47,836 nt of DNA from Streptomyces lushanensis (GTDB lineage: Bacteria > Actinomycetota > Actinomycetes > Streptomycetales > Streptomycetaceae): assembly GCF_001700515.1 (NCBI RefSeq), contig NZ_MAUD01000332.1, positions 1 through 47,836 on the forward strand, in the 5' to 3' direction. Numbering within the stretch: the first letter of the stretch is position 1; each line of letters starts with the position of its first letter. The notes beneath the pieces were generated by a model. It was not told the origin of the DNA, did not search any database, and saw only the letters and a list, made by a program, of their open reading frames with translations. Below are positions 26,492-33,736 of the stretch, piece after piece. The position numbers and the translations under genes are program-made.

Positions 26492-26616
26492 GCTCACGCC
26501 ATCGGCTCGGGGGTTGCCCGTGGCAGGCGGCGTCGCTGCCCTCACCCCGATTCGCGGGCCGGCGCTGTGTCACAGGCGCAGGGAGCCGCGGCAAGACCGG
26601 GGAGAGGGCCCGTTTG
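26492..26616 (-). promoter_or_regulatory. Leader element copy A, behind LanB and before the small ORFs
   Basis: About 125 bp similar (roughly 85%) to 30909-31038 in the same orientation. Both contain, read on the minus strand, ACAGCGCCGGCCCGCGAA, a central GC-rich arm, and then CACGGGCAACCCCCGAGCCG (copy A) with GATGGCGTGAG behind. It lies 26 bp downstream of the LanB stop and about 50 bp upstream of the ORF at 26441, i.e. in the leader of the next transcript. A structured cis-acting RNA is likely; the class is not recognised. Confidence 0.5.
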
Positions 26617-26641
26617 GGTGTGGTGCGGGTGGTCGGGTTGG

Positions 26642-29600
26642 TCAGCTCCCCTGTCGGCGGGGCCGTGTGCGGGCCAGGGCGATCGCTCGGGTCAGGCGCC
26701 AGGCGGTGCCGTCGGGGCCTTGACCGGCAAGGCGGAGGTGTGTGGTCAGGAGCCTGCGCAGTACGGCGTCCATGTCGGTGTGCTGTGCCGTGTCGAGCGC
26801 GGCGCGGTGCTTGCTCAGGGCCGCGTGCCGTGCCGCCCAGTGCTCCTCGACGAGGAGTTGGCCGGCGGGAGTTCGGCGCAGCCCGGCCCAGTCGTCGTCC
26901 GGGGAGGCGAGCGCACGCGCCTGCTGCAGCAGCGTCTTGGGAAGCCGTTCCGCGGCGGCCGGCTTTGGCTGAGCGGACAGCCAGCGCATTCCGTCCGTGA
27001 TGTCCTGGTGGAGGCCGGCCGCGATCGCTGCGAGGTTCGCTGCGGCGAGTACCGGCTGAGAGGGCAAGGCGCGCTGGTGGGCGTGCTGGTGGGCTATGAC
27101 GGCCGAGTCGGCTGACCAGACCTCTTCCGCGGCTGTCAGGGTCTTCCGGTTGCCCCACGGGCCGGCGTGCGGCCGGTAGGGGACGAGGGCGACGTCGCTG
27201 ATGACTCCGGCGTCGACCAGGTGGGCGGCCCACCCGCCGAGTGTCCGCATCGCGTCGGCGGCCCGCGAGGGGTCGTCGAGGCGGATGGTCAGCTCGGTGT
27301 GCGGCAGCCCGTCCTCGTCGCGGGGCGTGATCCACCAGATGGAACGGGGGAGATCCGCGGAGAGTGCCGGCAGATGGTCGACGAGCAGGGCGTGCCGGAC
27401 CTGCGGCTGGCAGTACAGCCTGGCGCACAGGTATGGGGAGGCGCCGGGCAGGTGGGCCTGATCGCGTCTCGTAAGCGGAGCGTCGCGGACGGCCGGAGCC
27501 GGCCGGCGCGACGCCGTGGAGGACAGGTAGGTGACGATCTCGTGGGGCCGGCCGCCGCACCAGCCGTAGGCGTCCTGCGGCTCGGCTTCCACGAGCGTGA
27601 GCTGTCCAAACGGTCGGGGCCGCTCCAGGTGCGAGCGCAGCAGCGCGCGGTGGGCCGGGTGCTCCAGGTCGAGACGCAGCGGCGTGTCGAAATGCTCCAG
27701 GTAGACGTGACGGGGGAGCCGCCACCGCTCGCGCAGTAAGGCGAAGACCTCCTCCCACTTGCCGGCGGGGGCACCCGGGCCGGGCAGGCCGGCGTGTGCG
27801 AGGCGCCAGGTGGCCGGGCTGAGGATGCTGCGTCCGGTGCGCACCCGGGGGCGGACGGCCAGGTGCCGGGCGGCGCCCCAGTCCCAGGCGTGCAGGTGGC
27901 CGATACCGCCAATGAGCCGGCAGCTCTGGCCGCGCTGGATCTCGTCGAGGAACCGGGCGATGGCCGGGGTCTGGCATTCGAGCTGGAGCGGGTGCGGGAT
28001 CGCGGCCTCGAGTACCTGGCCGCGCGAGAGCGAGACCAGGTGCAGCCGCTCCTGATGGCAGATCACGGCGAGGTCGCCGGGCGCGATGACGCCGGGGTCG
28101 CCCTCACGGAACTCGGACAGGGAGATCAGCGGTGCGGTCAGACGTGGTGTGTGCGTGATGTGGATTGCTTCCGGCATCAGCGCGGGGAAGGACAGCTGCA
28201 CGGGCAGTGCCCCCAAAACGGCGGTCGGTCGGCGGGCCAGCGTGCCCAGCAGCTCGCTGGGTGAGTCCTGGCCGGCAAGGAGGGCCGCGAGGCGGCCGCC
28301 GCTGAAATTTCCCCATCCGCGGCCGATACGGCGTACCTGGAAGGCGAACTCGCCAGCGTTCAGTTTCTGCGTGCTGGGGGCGTGGACGGAGCCGACCAGC
28401 TCCAGGTGGGCGGGCGCGGTCTCGGCTCCGGCGGCGCGGGGACCGGCGAGCTCCTCGATGAGGTCCTCGTCGAGGACGAGGTCCTGGCCGTCGGCGACGG
28501 CACGCTGCGCGAGGGCTACCAGCAGCTGGTCGCGGCGCACGGTGTCCGGCTGCGGGGCCCGCACGGTGCCGTGGTAGTCCTCGGGCAGGCCGAGCCCGGT
28601 GTGCGGGTCCAGCAGGTCCAGCAGCGGCACCAGGCTGCCGTCGCCGTACCGCGCACGGAAGCGGTCGCGGTAGCGGATCCACGCCTGGGTGCCCAGCGGT
28701 TCCGGCGTGACGCGGGCCAGAACGCCGGCCGCCGCCTCGGCTTCCCAGGCCACCGCCCGGGGAACCGTCACCTCCGCGTCCATCCGCACGTCCACGGCCA
28801 GCGGAGAGGGCTGGTCGACGACCTGACGCATCCGCCCCGCGATCGCGCCCCGGCGACGCTCCGCCTCCGCAAGCGGCAGGGGGCGCTGACGGTTGAGGGC
28901 AGACATCTGCGTGTGGATTTCCTGGAGCATCGCGATCAGCTCCGCCGCCGGGCCGTACGGCGCGATGCCGGCGAGGTCCAGCTCACGCACCACATGTGCG
29001 AGCGCGTCGATGTCGGTGCCCGAGGGCTGGAGGCTGGTCAGCAGCATCCGCCGGGAGATCAACAGGTCCAGCAGTTCCTCGGACCCCCGCACGCCGAACT
29101 CGGGGTGGGATGCGGCGAGTTTGCCGGCCGCGTCGCGGTACGGCAGAGGAGTGGCCGTCATCCGCACGGCGGCCTCGACCGCCGCGGTGTACCGGACCGA
29201 CACTTCGTGCACGGCCGTGCCCTCCGCGTCCAGCGCGCGCTGTTGCCAGGGCAGGACCAGCCGCTCACCGCGGACACGCAGGACGTTGCTGGCCATGACC
29301 CGCAGACACCGCCGCACCTGCGGGACCGATTCGAGCTGCTGCACCACGGCGGCAAGCCACTTCCCGTCCGCGCGGCTGACCGCCTGATGGTCCTCACCCC
29401 ACCGCGCGTCGGCCACCGGCCCGAAGCGGCCCTCGGCGACGCCGGCGAACAGGCCGAACGGCGTCACGCGGTACGACAGGCGCAGGACGTAGCCGAGCAG
29501 GGACAGGACGAGCCGCCGCAGCCCTTCGGCGTCTGCGGGCCGTTCCTCGAGGCCGTCGATCTCGCGGGCGAGGTCGGGGCTCGCGTACCGGACGGCGGCC

Positions 29601-29767
29601 GCGATCTGCGGGATGCTCCAGATCTCCAGCACCCAGCGCCGCGAGGACGCCGTCGCGGTCGCTGTGTGCTGGGTCAGGTCGGGCGCTGGCGGGATCGGGA
29701 GGCCATGGAGGAGCACGGAGCGCACCATGATGCTGGGCTGGGCGCGGAAAGCGGAGCGGGAGCTCAT
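26642..29767 (-). CDS. Lantibiotic dehydratase (LanB), full length
   Basis: 1041 residues from ATG 29767, behind GACCGAGGCGAC. The N-terminal lanti_dehydratase (glutamyl-tRNA-dependent glutamylation) domain begins near residue 10 and has YRVTPFGLFAG at about 100-109. From about residue 720 comes the SpaB_C-type elimination domain (HVYLEHFDTPLRLDLEHPAH, WWITPRDEDG). Two conserved stretches look eroded: the usual RYGG region reads YRPHAGPWGN near 862, and the usual HMHxNRL region reads LLTTHLRLAG near 1005. The enzyme should activate Ser/Thr of the peptide gene 55 bp upstream with glutamate. No LanC cyclase is in the window. Confidence 0.92.
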   Translation of the reverse strand: MSSRSAFRAQPSIMVRSVLLHGLPIPPAPDLTQHTATATASSRRWVLEIWSIPQIAAAVRYASPDLAREIDGLEERPADAEGLRRLVLSLLGYVLRLSYRVTPFGLFAGVAEGRFGPVADARWGEDHQAVSRADGKWLAAVVQQLESVPQVRRCLRVMASNVLRVRGERLVLPWQQRALDAEGTAVHEVSVRYTAAVEAAVRMTATPLPYRDAAGKLAASHPEFGVRGSEELLDLLISRRMLLTSLQPSGTDIDALAHVVRELDLAGIAPYGPAAELIAMLQEIHTQMSALNRQRPLPLAEAERRRGAIAGRMRQVVDQPSPLAVDVRMDAEVTVPRAVAWEAEAAAGVLARVTPEPLGTQAWIRYRDRFRARYGDGSLVPLLDLLDPHTGLGLPEDYHGTVRAPQPDTVRRDQLLVALAQRAVADGQDLVLDEDLIEELAGPRAAGAETAPAHLELVGSVHAPSTQKLNAGEFAFQVRRIGRGWGNFSGGRLAALLAGQDSPSELLGTLARRPTAVLGALPVQLSFPALMPEAIHITHTPRLTAPLISLSEFREGDPGVIAPGDLAVICHQERLHLVSLSRGQVLEAAIPHPLQLECQTPAIARFLDEIQRGQSCRLIGGIGHLHAWDWGAARHLAVRPRVRTGRSILSPATWRLAHAGLPGPGAPAGKWEEVFALLRERWRLPRHVYLEHFDTPLRLDLEHPAHRALLRSHLERPRPFGQLTLVEAEPQDAYGWCGGRPHEIVTYLSSTASRRPAPAVRDAPLTRRDQAHLPGASPYLCARLYCQPQVRHALLVDHLPALSADLPRSIWWITPRDEDGLPHTELTIRLDDPSRAADAMRTLGGWAAHLVDAGVISDVALVPYRPHAGPWGNRKTLTAAEEVWSADSAVIAHQHAHQRALPSQPVLAAANLAAIAAGLHQDITDGMRWLSAQPKPAAAERLPKTLLQQARALASPDDDWAGLRRTPAGQLLVEEHWAARHAALSKHRAALDTAQHTDMDAVLRRLLTTHLRLAGQGPDGTAWRLTRAIALARTRPRRQGS

Positions 29768-29822
29768 GTCGCCTCGGTCTTCTTGCTGGGAAGAGGTAGG
29801 GAGCGGGATCGGGGCGGGTTGG

Positions 29823-29999
29823 TCACACGTCGCTGAAGAAGTGCTGGAACGCGCCTGCGGTGCCGGGGACTTCGGCCTCCTGGAGGTCGAGGATCTGGGC
29901 AAGATCGAGAGGGGGGTTTTCGTTGTGTTCGGGACGGTCGGCGTCGGGCGCGGTGGCGTCCGTCTGTGACGGGGCGAGGCAGAGGCAGGCGGCGGTCAT
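29823..29999 (-). CDS. Probable RiPP precursor peptide, 58 residues
   Basis: ATG 29999 overlaps the stop of the upstream small ORF (ATGA); stop at 29823, then LanB after 55 bp. The N-terminal part contains two Cys (MTAACLCLAP) and an acidic section; the middle (PPLDLAQILDLQEAEV) is an acidic amphipathic helix like LanB recognition leaders. The presumed core (PGTAGAFQHFFSDV) has one Thr, one Ser and no Cys, so it cannot form lanthionines by itself. The position directly before LanB and behind a methyltransferase is the main argument for a precursor. Confidence 0.7.
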   Translation of the reverse strand: MTAACLCLAPSQTDATAPDADRPEHNENPPLDLAQILDLQEAEVPGTAGAFQHFFSDV

Positions 30000-30184
30000 G
30001 GCGAGGACTCCGGTACGGGAAGCGCGTGGCAGGGCAGGTCGGTGACGACGGGGTGGACCAGCAGAGGCCGGCTGAGCGGGAAGCCGTCCAGGCTCACCCG
30101 TCCGCGGACGCCGTCACGCTCGGGCCGTCCCCTTCCGGCACGGGACGGGGCCGCCGGGCTGGTAGCACGGGATACGCGGGTCAC
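29996..30184 (-). CDS. Small coupled ORF between methyltransferase and precursor peptide
   Basis: 62 residues: GTG 30184 overlaps the methyltransferase stop (GTGA) and its own TGA overlaps the ATG of the precursor (ATGA). The N-terminal half is Arg/Ser/Pro-rich; the C-terminal half (SLDGFPLSRPLLVHPVVTDL, then PCHALPVPESSP) is more protein-like. The double overlap implies translation, either as a second peptide or as a coupling device. Function unknown. Confidence 0.5.
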   Translation of the reverse strand: MTRVSRATSPAAPSRAGRGRPERDGVRGRVSLDGFPLSRPLLVHPVVTDLPCHALPVPESSP

Positions 30185-30801
30185 CGGCCGTACCCGCGCA
30201 GCAGGATCGCCCGGTAGCTGCCCACGGTGTAGGTCGTGCGGGACGACCATCCCCGTCCGAGGGCGGTGATCTGTTCCTCGGTCAGGCCCCGGTGGTACCA
30301 GCGGGAGGGCTCGCCGCCCGGACGTTCGACCGGCGTCAGAGCGTAGAAAACCCCGTGTGGGGAGAGCCACCGGCCGGCATCGCCCAGGAAGCGCGCCATG
30401 TCGAGGTAGGCCAGAGAGAGGCGGCAGGTCACCAGATCGACGCTGCCCGGCTCGATCCCGACCGGGATCGAATCCGCAGTGACGTCCCACACCTCGTAGT
30501 AAAGCCGTGCGTGACTCATCGTCCTACGGGCCTGCTCGACCGCGACGGTCGAGTAGTCGTATCCCGTCACGCGCATCTGCCACCGGACGAGCTGACGCGT
30601 CCACTGCCCGTGACCACACCCGATGTCCACCGCCCGCCAGCCCCGCTTCGGATGGGCCCTGCTGTAGAACTGGGCGGATTCGTAGTCGCTCACCTTGTGC
30701 GGGACGCCGCTGCGGAACCATTCGTCCCACTCGGTCACCGCCACCGGCCGGATGCCCTCCGGCACGGAAGCGGCCAGCGCGGGCGGGGAATTGCCGTTCA
30801 C
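30181..30801 (-). CDS. Class I SAM-dependent methyltransferase of the RiPP locus
   Basis: 206 residues from GTG 30801 with GAGAGGG upstream. Motif I is VDIGCGHGQWTRQL (about residues 58-71), followed by GYDYS as the acidic end of strand 2 and a motif with DLVTCRLSLAYLDMARFL (about 120-140). It is the first gene behind the leader element and overlaps the next ORF by four bases. It probably methylates the peptide (N- or O-methylation cannot be told) or a biosynthetic intermediate. Confidence 0.88.
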   Translation of the reverse strand: MNGNSPPALAASVPEGIRPVAVTEWDEWFRSGVPHKVSDYESAQFYSRAHPKRGWRAVDIGCGHGQWTRQLVRWQMRVTGYDYSTVAVEQARRTMSHARLYYEVWDVTADSIPVGIEPGSVDLVTCRLSLAYLDMARFLGDAGRWLSPHGVFYALTPVERPGGEPSRWYHRGLTEEQITALGRGWSSRTTYTVGSYRAILLRGYGR

Positions 30802-30866
30802 TCGAGCCCTCTCATTTCTGTACGTACGTCACTGCTGATCTCGGGTGCCGGTAGGTAGGTCCGGGG

Positions 30867-30898
30867 CCGGCCGCCCCTCCCCCAAGAGGGGCGGCCGG
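30867..30898 (-). terminator. Perfect 13-bp GC-rich hairpin in the RiPP leader
   Basis: CCGGCCGCCCCTC (30867-30879) pairs perfectly with GAGGGGCGGCCGG (30886-30898) around a 6-nt loop. It lies between leader element copy B and the methyltransferase start (30801), with no T-run. The position fits an attenuator controlled by the element upstream. Confidence 0.6.
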
Positions 30899-30908
30899 GA
30901 CGCTGCCT

Positions 30909-31038
30909 GCTCACGCCATCGGCTCGGGGGTTGTCCGTGGCGGGCGGCGGCGCCGCTCCCCTCACCCCGGTTCGCGGGCCGGCGCTGTGTCGCGGTCACA
31001 GCGAGCCGCAGCAAAACCGGAGGCGAAGGGACCCGTTT
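30909..31038 (-). promoter_or_regulatory. Leader element copy B, before the methyltransferase-LanB operon
   Basis: Counterpart of 26492-26616, about 130 bp, same strand. The outer segments (ACAGCGCCGGCCCGCGAA; CAACCCCCGAGCCGATGGCG) are nearly identical, while the arm between them differs in length and sequence yet stays G/C self-complementary. Element, then strong hairpin, then gene is the order of riboswitch- or protein-controlled attenuation. No known riboswitch class could be matched by eye. Confidence 0.5.
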
Positions 31039-31587
31039 CACGACCGGCTCCAGGACCCGGCCCTACAGCCAGTTCCCGGAGACAACGGTTCTTGGAGGCG
31101 ACCTGTGAACGAGGTTGAACAGCTCCTGGGGGTTGGTCGGCCATGAATCCTCATCGGTGTCGGGATGACGGTCAGGATGTGGTTCGTGACGAGCAGGGGG
31201 CTCGCGGTGGACCGGCCGCCGCGGGAATCACCACACGGCGACCGGGAGGCGACGCTCACCGTCGTGCCGCCTCGCCCGTTCCCCCGGAGCCAGCAGGCTC
31301 CCGGGGCGGAGGAACGGGCCCGTCTACACGCCGGACGGAGACCGGCCGTACCTGCCTGTACGCGGTGGCGCCGGACAGGACCGGCATGCCGACACAGGAA
31401 CCGAGACCGTGGCATTCGGTCAGCACTTCCTTGCCCGACGTGATCAGTGAACTCGCTTGCGCCCGGCGCGCCCAGGCCGGACGGACGGCGGATGCGTTCA
31501 ACGCGTTCAACGCGTCAATTCCGGCCTGGAAGTACGGCCCCTCGGAGACGGCGGTCACGACCTGGTGGAAGGGCCGGGACGGGTAGA
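31039..31587. other. Stretch without a supported gene
   Basis: On the plus strand a strong ribosome-binding site (TTGGAGG) precedes a 13-codon frame at 31105-31146 whose stop overlaps an ATG opening a 147-codon frame to 31586. The latter has mixed codon bias at first and a protein-like end (SIPAWKYGPSETAVTTWWKG). It may be remnants of a gene. Nothing firm. Confidence 0.3.
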
Positions 31588-32202
31588 TCAGGCATCGGAA
31601 ACGCGCTTTCGCAGGGGCGGATGCGCTGGTGCCCGCCGGGGCGTGCTCCCCGTTCCGCCGGCAGGATTGCATCCCGGGTACGCATCGCCTGCGTCAGTGG
31701 GACGCTGACCACGCCGAACCGTGGGATGACTTGTGGTCGGGGCCATCGGGCAGAGCGTGAACCACACTGTTTTCCCCTTTTGGCCGTGTGGGGCGATGTC
31801 GACTCCCCACGTCTCACTCAGCGCTTCAACAAGAGGCAGGCCGCGTCCCCTCAGATCGAGCAGCGAGGCGTCCCGAAGGCATGGGGGTGTGGACGAGGCA
31901 TCGCTTACTTCCACGCGTAGCGTGCGATCGCTCCACTGGACTCTCACCGTGACGGTGTCGGAGGCGTCGTGCGAGCCGTGCTGTACCGCGTTCGCGAAGA
32001 GCTCGTCCGTGACCAGCAGGCCGTCGTCGGCCAGCGCGCTCTGGCCGAGCCTCTCCAGCTCCGTTCTGAGCATCTCGCGTACGGCCGAGGCCTGATGCTC
32101 GGTTGCCGCGAATGCCCCGACGGCCAGATGCGCGTTGGCGGAACGGCGGTCGGTATGCCGGGCGGGCCACTTGGGGGAGTTGCTGTGCGTGGGCTGGATC
32201 AT
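31588..32202 (-). CDS. RsbW-like ATP-binding protein (HATPase_c_2)
   Basis: 204 residues from ATG 32202 (GGGA upstream). The GHKL fold of anti-sigma kinases is clear: N-box LLVTDELFANAVQHGSHD, then VEVSDASSTPP as G1 and RGRGLPLVEALSETWG as G2. A 50-residue disordered tail follows. Proteins of this kind next to an XRE-DUF5753/DUF397 pair are a recurring Streptomyces module with regulatory roles. It diverges from the XRE gene at 32456. Confidence 0.88.
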   Translation of the reverse strand: MIQPTHSNSPKWPARHTDRRSANAHLAVGAFAATEHQASAVREMLRTELERLGQSALADDGLLVTDELFANAVQHGSHDASDTVTVRVQWSDRTLRVEVSDASSTPPCLRDASLLDLRGRGLPLVEALSETWGVDIAPHGQKGKTVWFTLCPMAPTTSHPTVRRGQRPTDAGDAYPGCNPAGGTGSTPRRAPAHPPLRKRVSDA

Positions 32203-32330
32203 CGCGGTCCCTTGTCGTGGGGCGACACTCACATGGCGATCACTGGGAGCTGCGGGCCAAATGCTCGTGGTAGCGATCGAGGTGGAGTATTGCAGCGGGA
32301 CCGCTCACCTTGTATCTCTCGCACAGAAAG

Positions 32331-32362
32331 TGTCCGCATGAGCGTTACACCGTGAGCGTTAC
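32331..32362. promoter_or_regulatory. Possible operator region between RsbW-like and XRE genes
   Basis: TGTCCGCATGAG at 32331-32342, preceded by CAGAAAG, resembles the right arm of the palindrome at 33678-33718 (CAGAAAATTGTCCGCATCAG). It is followed by a direct repeat, TGAGCGTTAC at 32339-32348 and 32353-32362 (14-bp period). It could be the shared site of one of the XRE regulators. Confidence 0.4.
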
Positions 32363-32455
32363 CTACAGGCGTTCCGCCGTGTAGCTTCGTTGAGGGAGCC
32401 ATGCAGCCCGGGGCGACCCTCTGACCGTCCGCATTCGTCGAAGAAGGGCACCCCA

Positions 32456-33361
32456 ATGACGAAGGACCCGAACGATTCAGATACGGAGCGCGAACCGGTT
32501 GAGGGAGTAGGGCCAGAGGCCCGGCGAAGGCTGCTCGGACAGCGACTCCTGGCACTCCGTTCCAAGAACAGACTGACGGCAGAGGAAGCCGGAATCCGAG
32601 CGGGCGTGTCGAAGGCGACCGTCAGCCGGTACGAACGGGGCAAGGGAAACATCCGCTGGAGCTATGTCGCTCTGCTGTGCCAGGTCTACGGCACCTCCGA
32701 CAAGGAGCGGGACGCCCTGATCGACCTGGCGAAACACAGCAAGAACACGGACGCCTGGTGGGTTCCCTATGCAGGGAAACTCCCCGACAACATGCGGCTG
32801 CTGCTCGCCATGGAGCATGAGTCGTCGCGTATCGACCACCTCAGCGTCGGGGTGGTTCCCGGCCTCTTGCAGACGCTGGACTACGCCAGGGCGATCAGAA
32901 CGACACCCGACCCCGGCCTGTCGCCCGAGGACGTGGACGAGTACCTGTCCGTACGGATGCAGCGGCAGCAGATCCTCGACCGTCCCTCACCGCCCCGGTA
33001 CCAGGTGGTCCTCGACGAAGCGGTCCTGCACCGTCTCGTCGGAGGACCCGCTGTAATGGCGGACCAGCTCGGCCACCTCCTGAAACGCGGCCAGGACCCG
33101 GGTATCACCGTCCAGGTCCTGCCGTTGGCGGCAGGAGCTTATGTCGCCGCGCTCAATCCCTTCATCCGGTATGGCGGCACCAACCCTGACCTGGACGTCA
33201 TCTACCTGGAGAACGCGGTCGGCTCCCTCTTCCTTGAAGAGGCAAGCGCCCGCGAGAAATACGCGGACGCCTTCACCTACCTGCGCCAGGAGGCGCTGGA
33301 CCCCGACTCCTCGGCCGAGTTGATCGCCGAGGTCCTTCATACCCACCGCACCCAGACATAG
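32456..33361 (+). CDS. XRE-family regulator with DUF5753 domain
   Basis: 301 residues from ATG 32456 behind GAAGG. Residues ~22-80 form the helix-turn-helix (RLTAEEAGIRAGVSKATVSR). Residues ~110-290 are DUF5753, with the signature LSVGVVPGLLQTLDYARA and VRMQRQQILDR. The downstream DUF397 gene, 13 bp away, completes a pair found in large numbers in Streptomyces; such pairs tune development and antibiotic production, in some cases as toxin-antitoxin-like modules. Confidence 0.93.
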   Translation: MTKDPNDSDTEREPVEGVGPEARRRLLGQRLLALRSKNRLTAEEAGIRAGVSKATVSRYERGKGNIRWSYVALLCQVYGTSDKERDALIDLAKHSKNTDAWWVPYAGKLPDNMRLLLAMEHESSRIDHLSVGVVPGLLQTLDYARAIRTTPDPGLSPEDVDEYLSVRMQRQQILDRPSPPRYQVVLDEAVLHRLVGGPAVMADQLGHLLKRGQDPGITVQVLPLAAGAYVAALNPFIRYGGTNPDLDVIYLENAVGSLFLEEASAREKYADAFTYLRQEALDPDSSAELIAEVLHTHRTQT

Positions 33362-33374
33362 CGAGGAAGATCCA

Positions 33375-33575
33375 GTGCCACAGAAGCCCCCCAACTGGTT
33401 CAAGAGCACCTACAGCGGCGCCCCCAACAACGAGTGCCTGGAGTGCGCCCAGATGCCGCGAATCGTCCTGGTCCGCGACTCAAAGAACTGTGACGGTCCC
33501 TTCGTCACCTTTTCAGCCCGCGCATGGGCCCGGTTCACCAGAGCCGTAGCCGATACCGACCTCCCGCAGCGGTAG
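33375..33575 (+). CDS. DUF397 domain protein
   Basis: 66 residues from GTG 33375 with GAGGAAG in front. The protein shows the DUF397 pattern: WFKSTYSGAPNNECLECA, then VLVRDSKNCDGPFVTFS and a WARF motif near the end. Partner of the preceding XRE-DUF5753 regulator. Confidence 0.92.
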   Translation: MPQKPPNWFKSTYSGAPNNECLECAQMPRIVLVRDSKNCDGPFVTFSARAWARFTRAVADTDLPQR

Positions 33576-33677
33576 CCCGCGCGGCCCGAGTACCGAGAGC
33601 CGGCGGACACCAGCGGAGCCACCGGCCACCCCGCGAACCATCGATCAGACCGCCGAAAGCTCCACCGAAATCCACTT

Positions 33678-33718
33678 CTGATGCGGACAATTTGAGAACA
33701 GAAAATTGTCCGCATCAG
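33678..33718. promoter_or_regulatory. Perfect 16-bp palindrome upstream of the XRE/TPR gene
   Basis: CTGATGCGGACAATTT at 33678-33693 and its exact complement at 33703-33718 flank nine bases; the right arm ends 18 bp before ATG 33737. A third, near-identical left arm lies inside the gene (CTGATGCGGACAACTTGA near 33997). The arrangement is typical of an operator for autoregulation by the XRE protein encoded next. Confidence 0.7.
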
Positions 33719-33736
33719 GTGCCCGAGGGGGAAGCC

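Noticed and set aside
26271..27977. 568-codon minus frame overlapping the LanB gene
   Set aside because: Within LanB it is an out-of-frame shadow. Only its last 57 codons, beyond the LanB stop, were kept as a possible small ORF.
28382..29836. 484-codon plus frame antisense to LanB
   Set aside because: LanB is clear on the minus strand; this frame has no start signals and shadow-like composition.
30909..31038. Assignment of the leader element to a known riboswitch class (c-di-AMP, cobalamin, SAM)
   Set aside because: None of the consensus blocks I know for these classes is present; only generic GC-rich stems match.
31143..31586. 147-codon plus frame with a translational-coupling-like start
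   Set aside because: First half lacks coding bias and no family is recognisable; mentioned only as a possible remnant.
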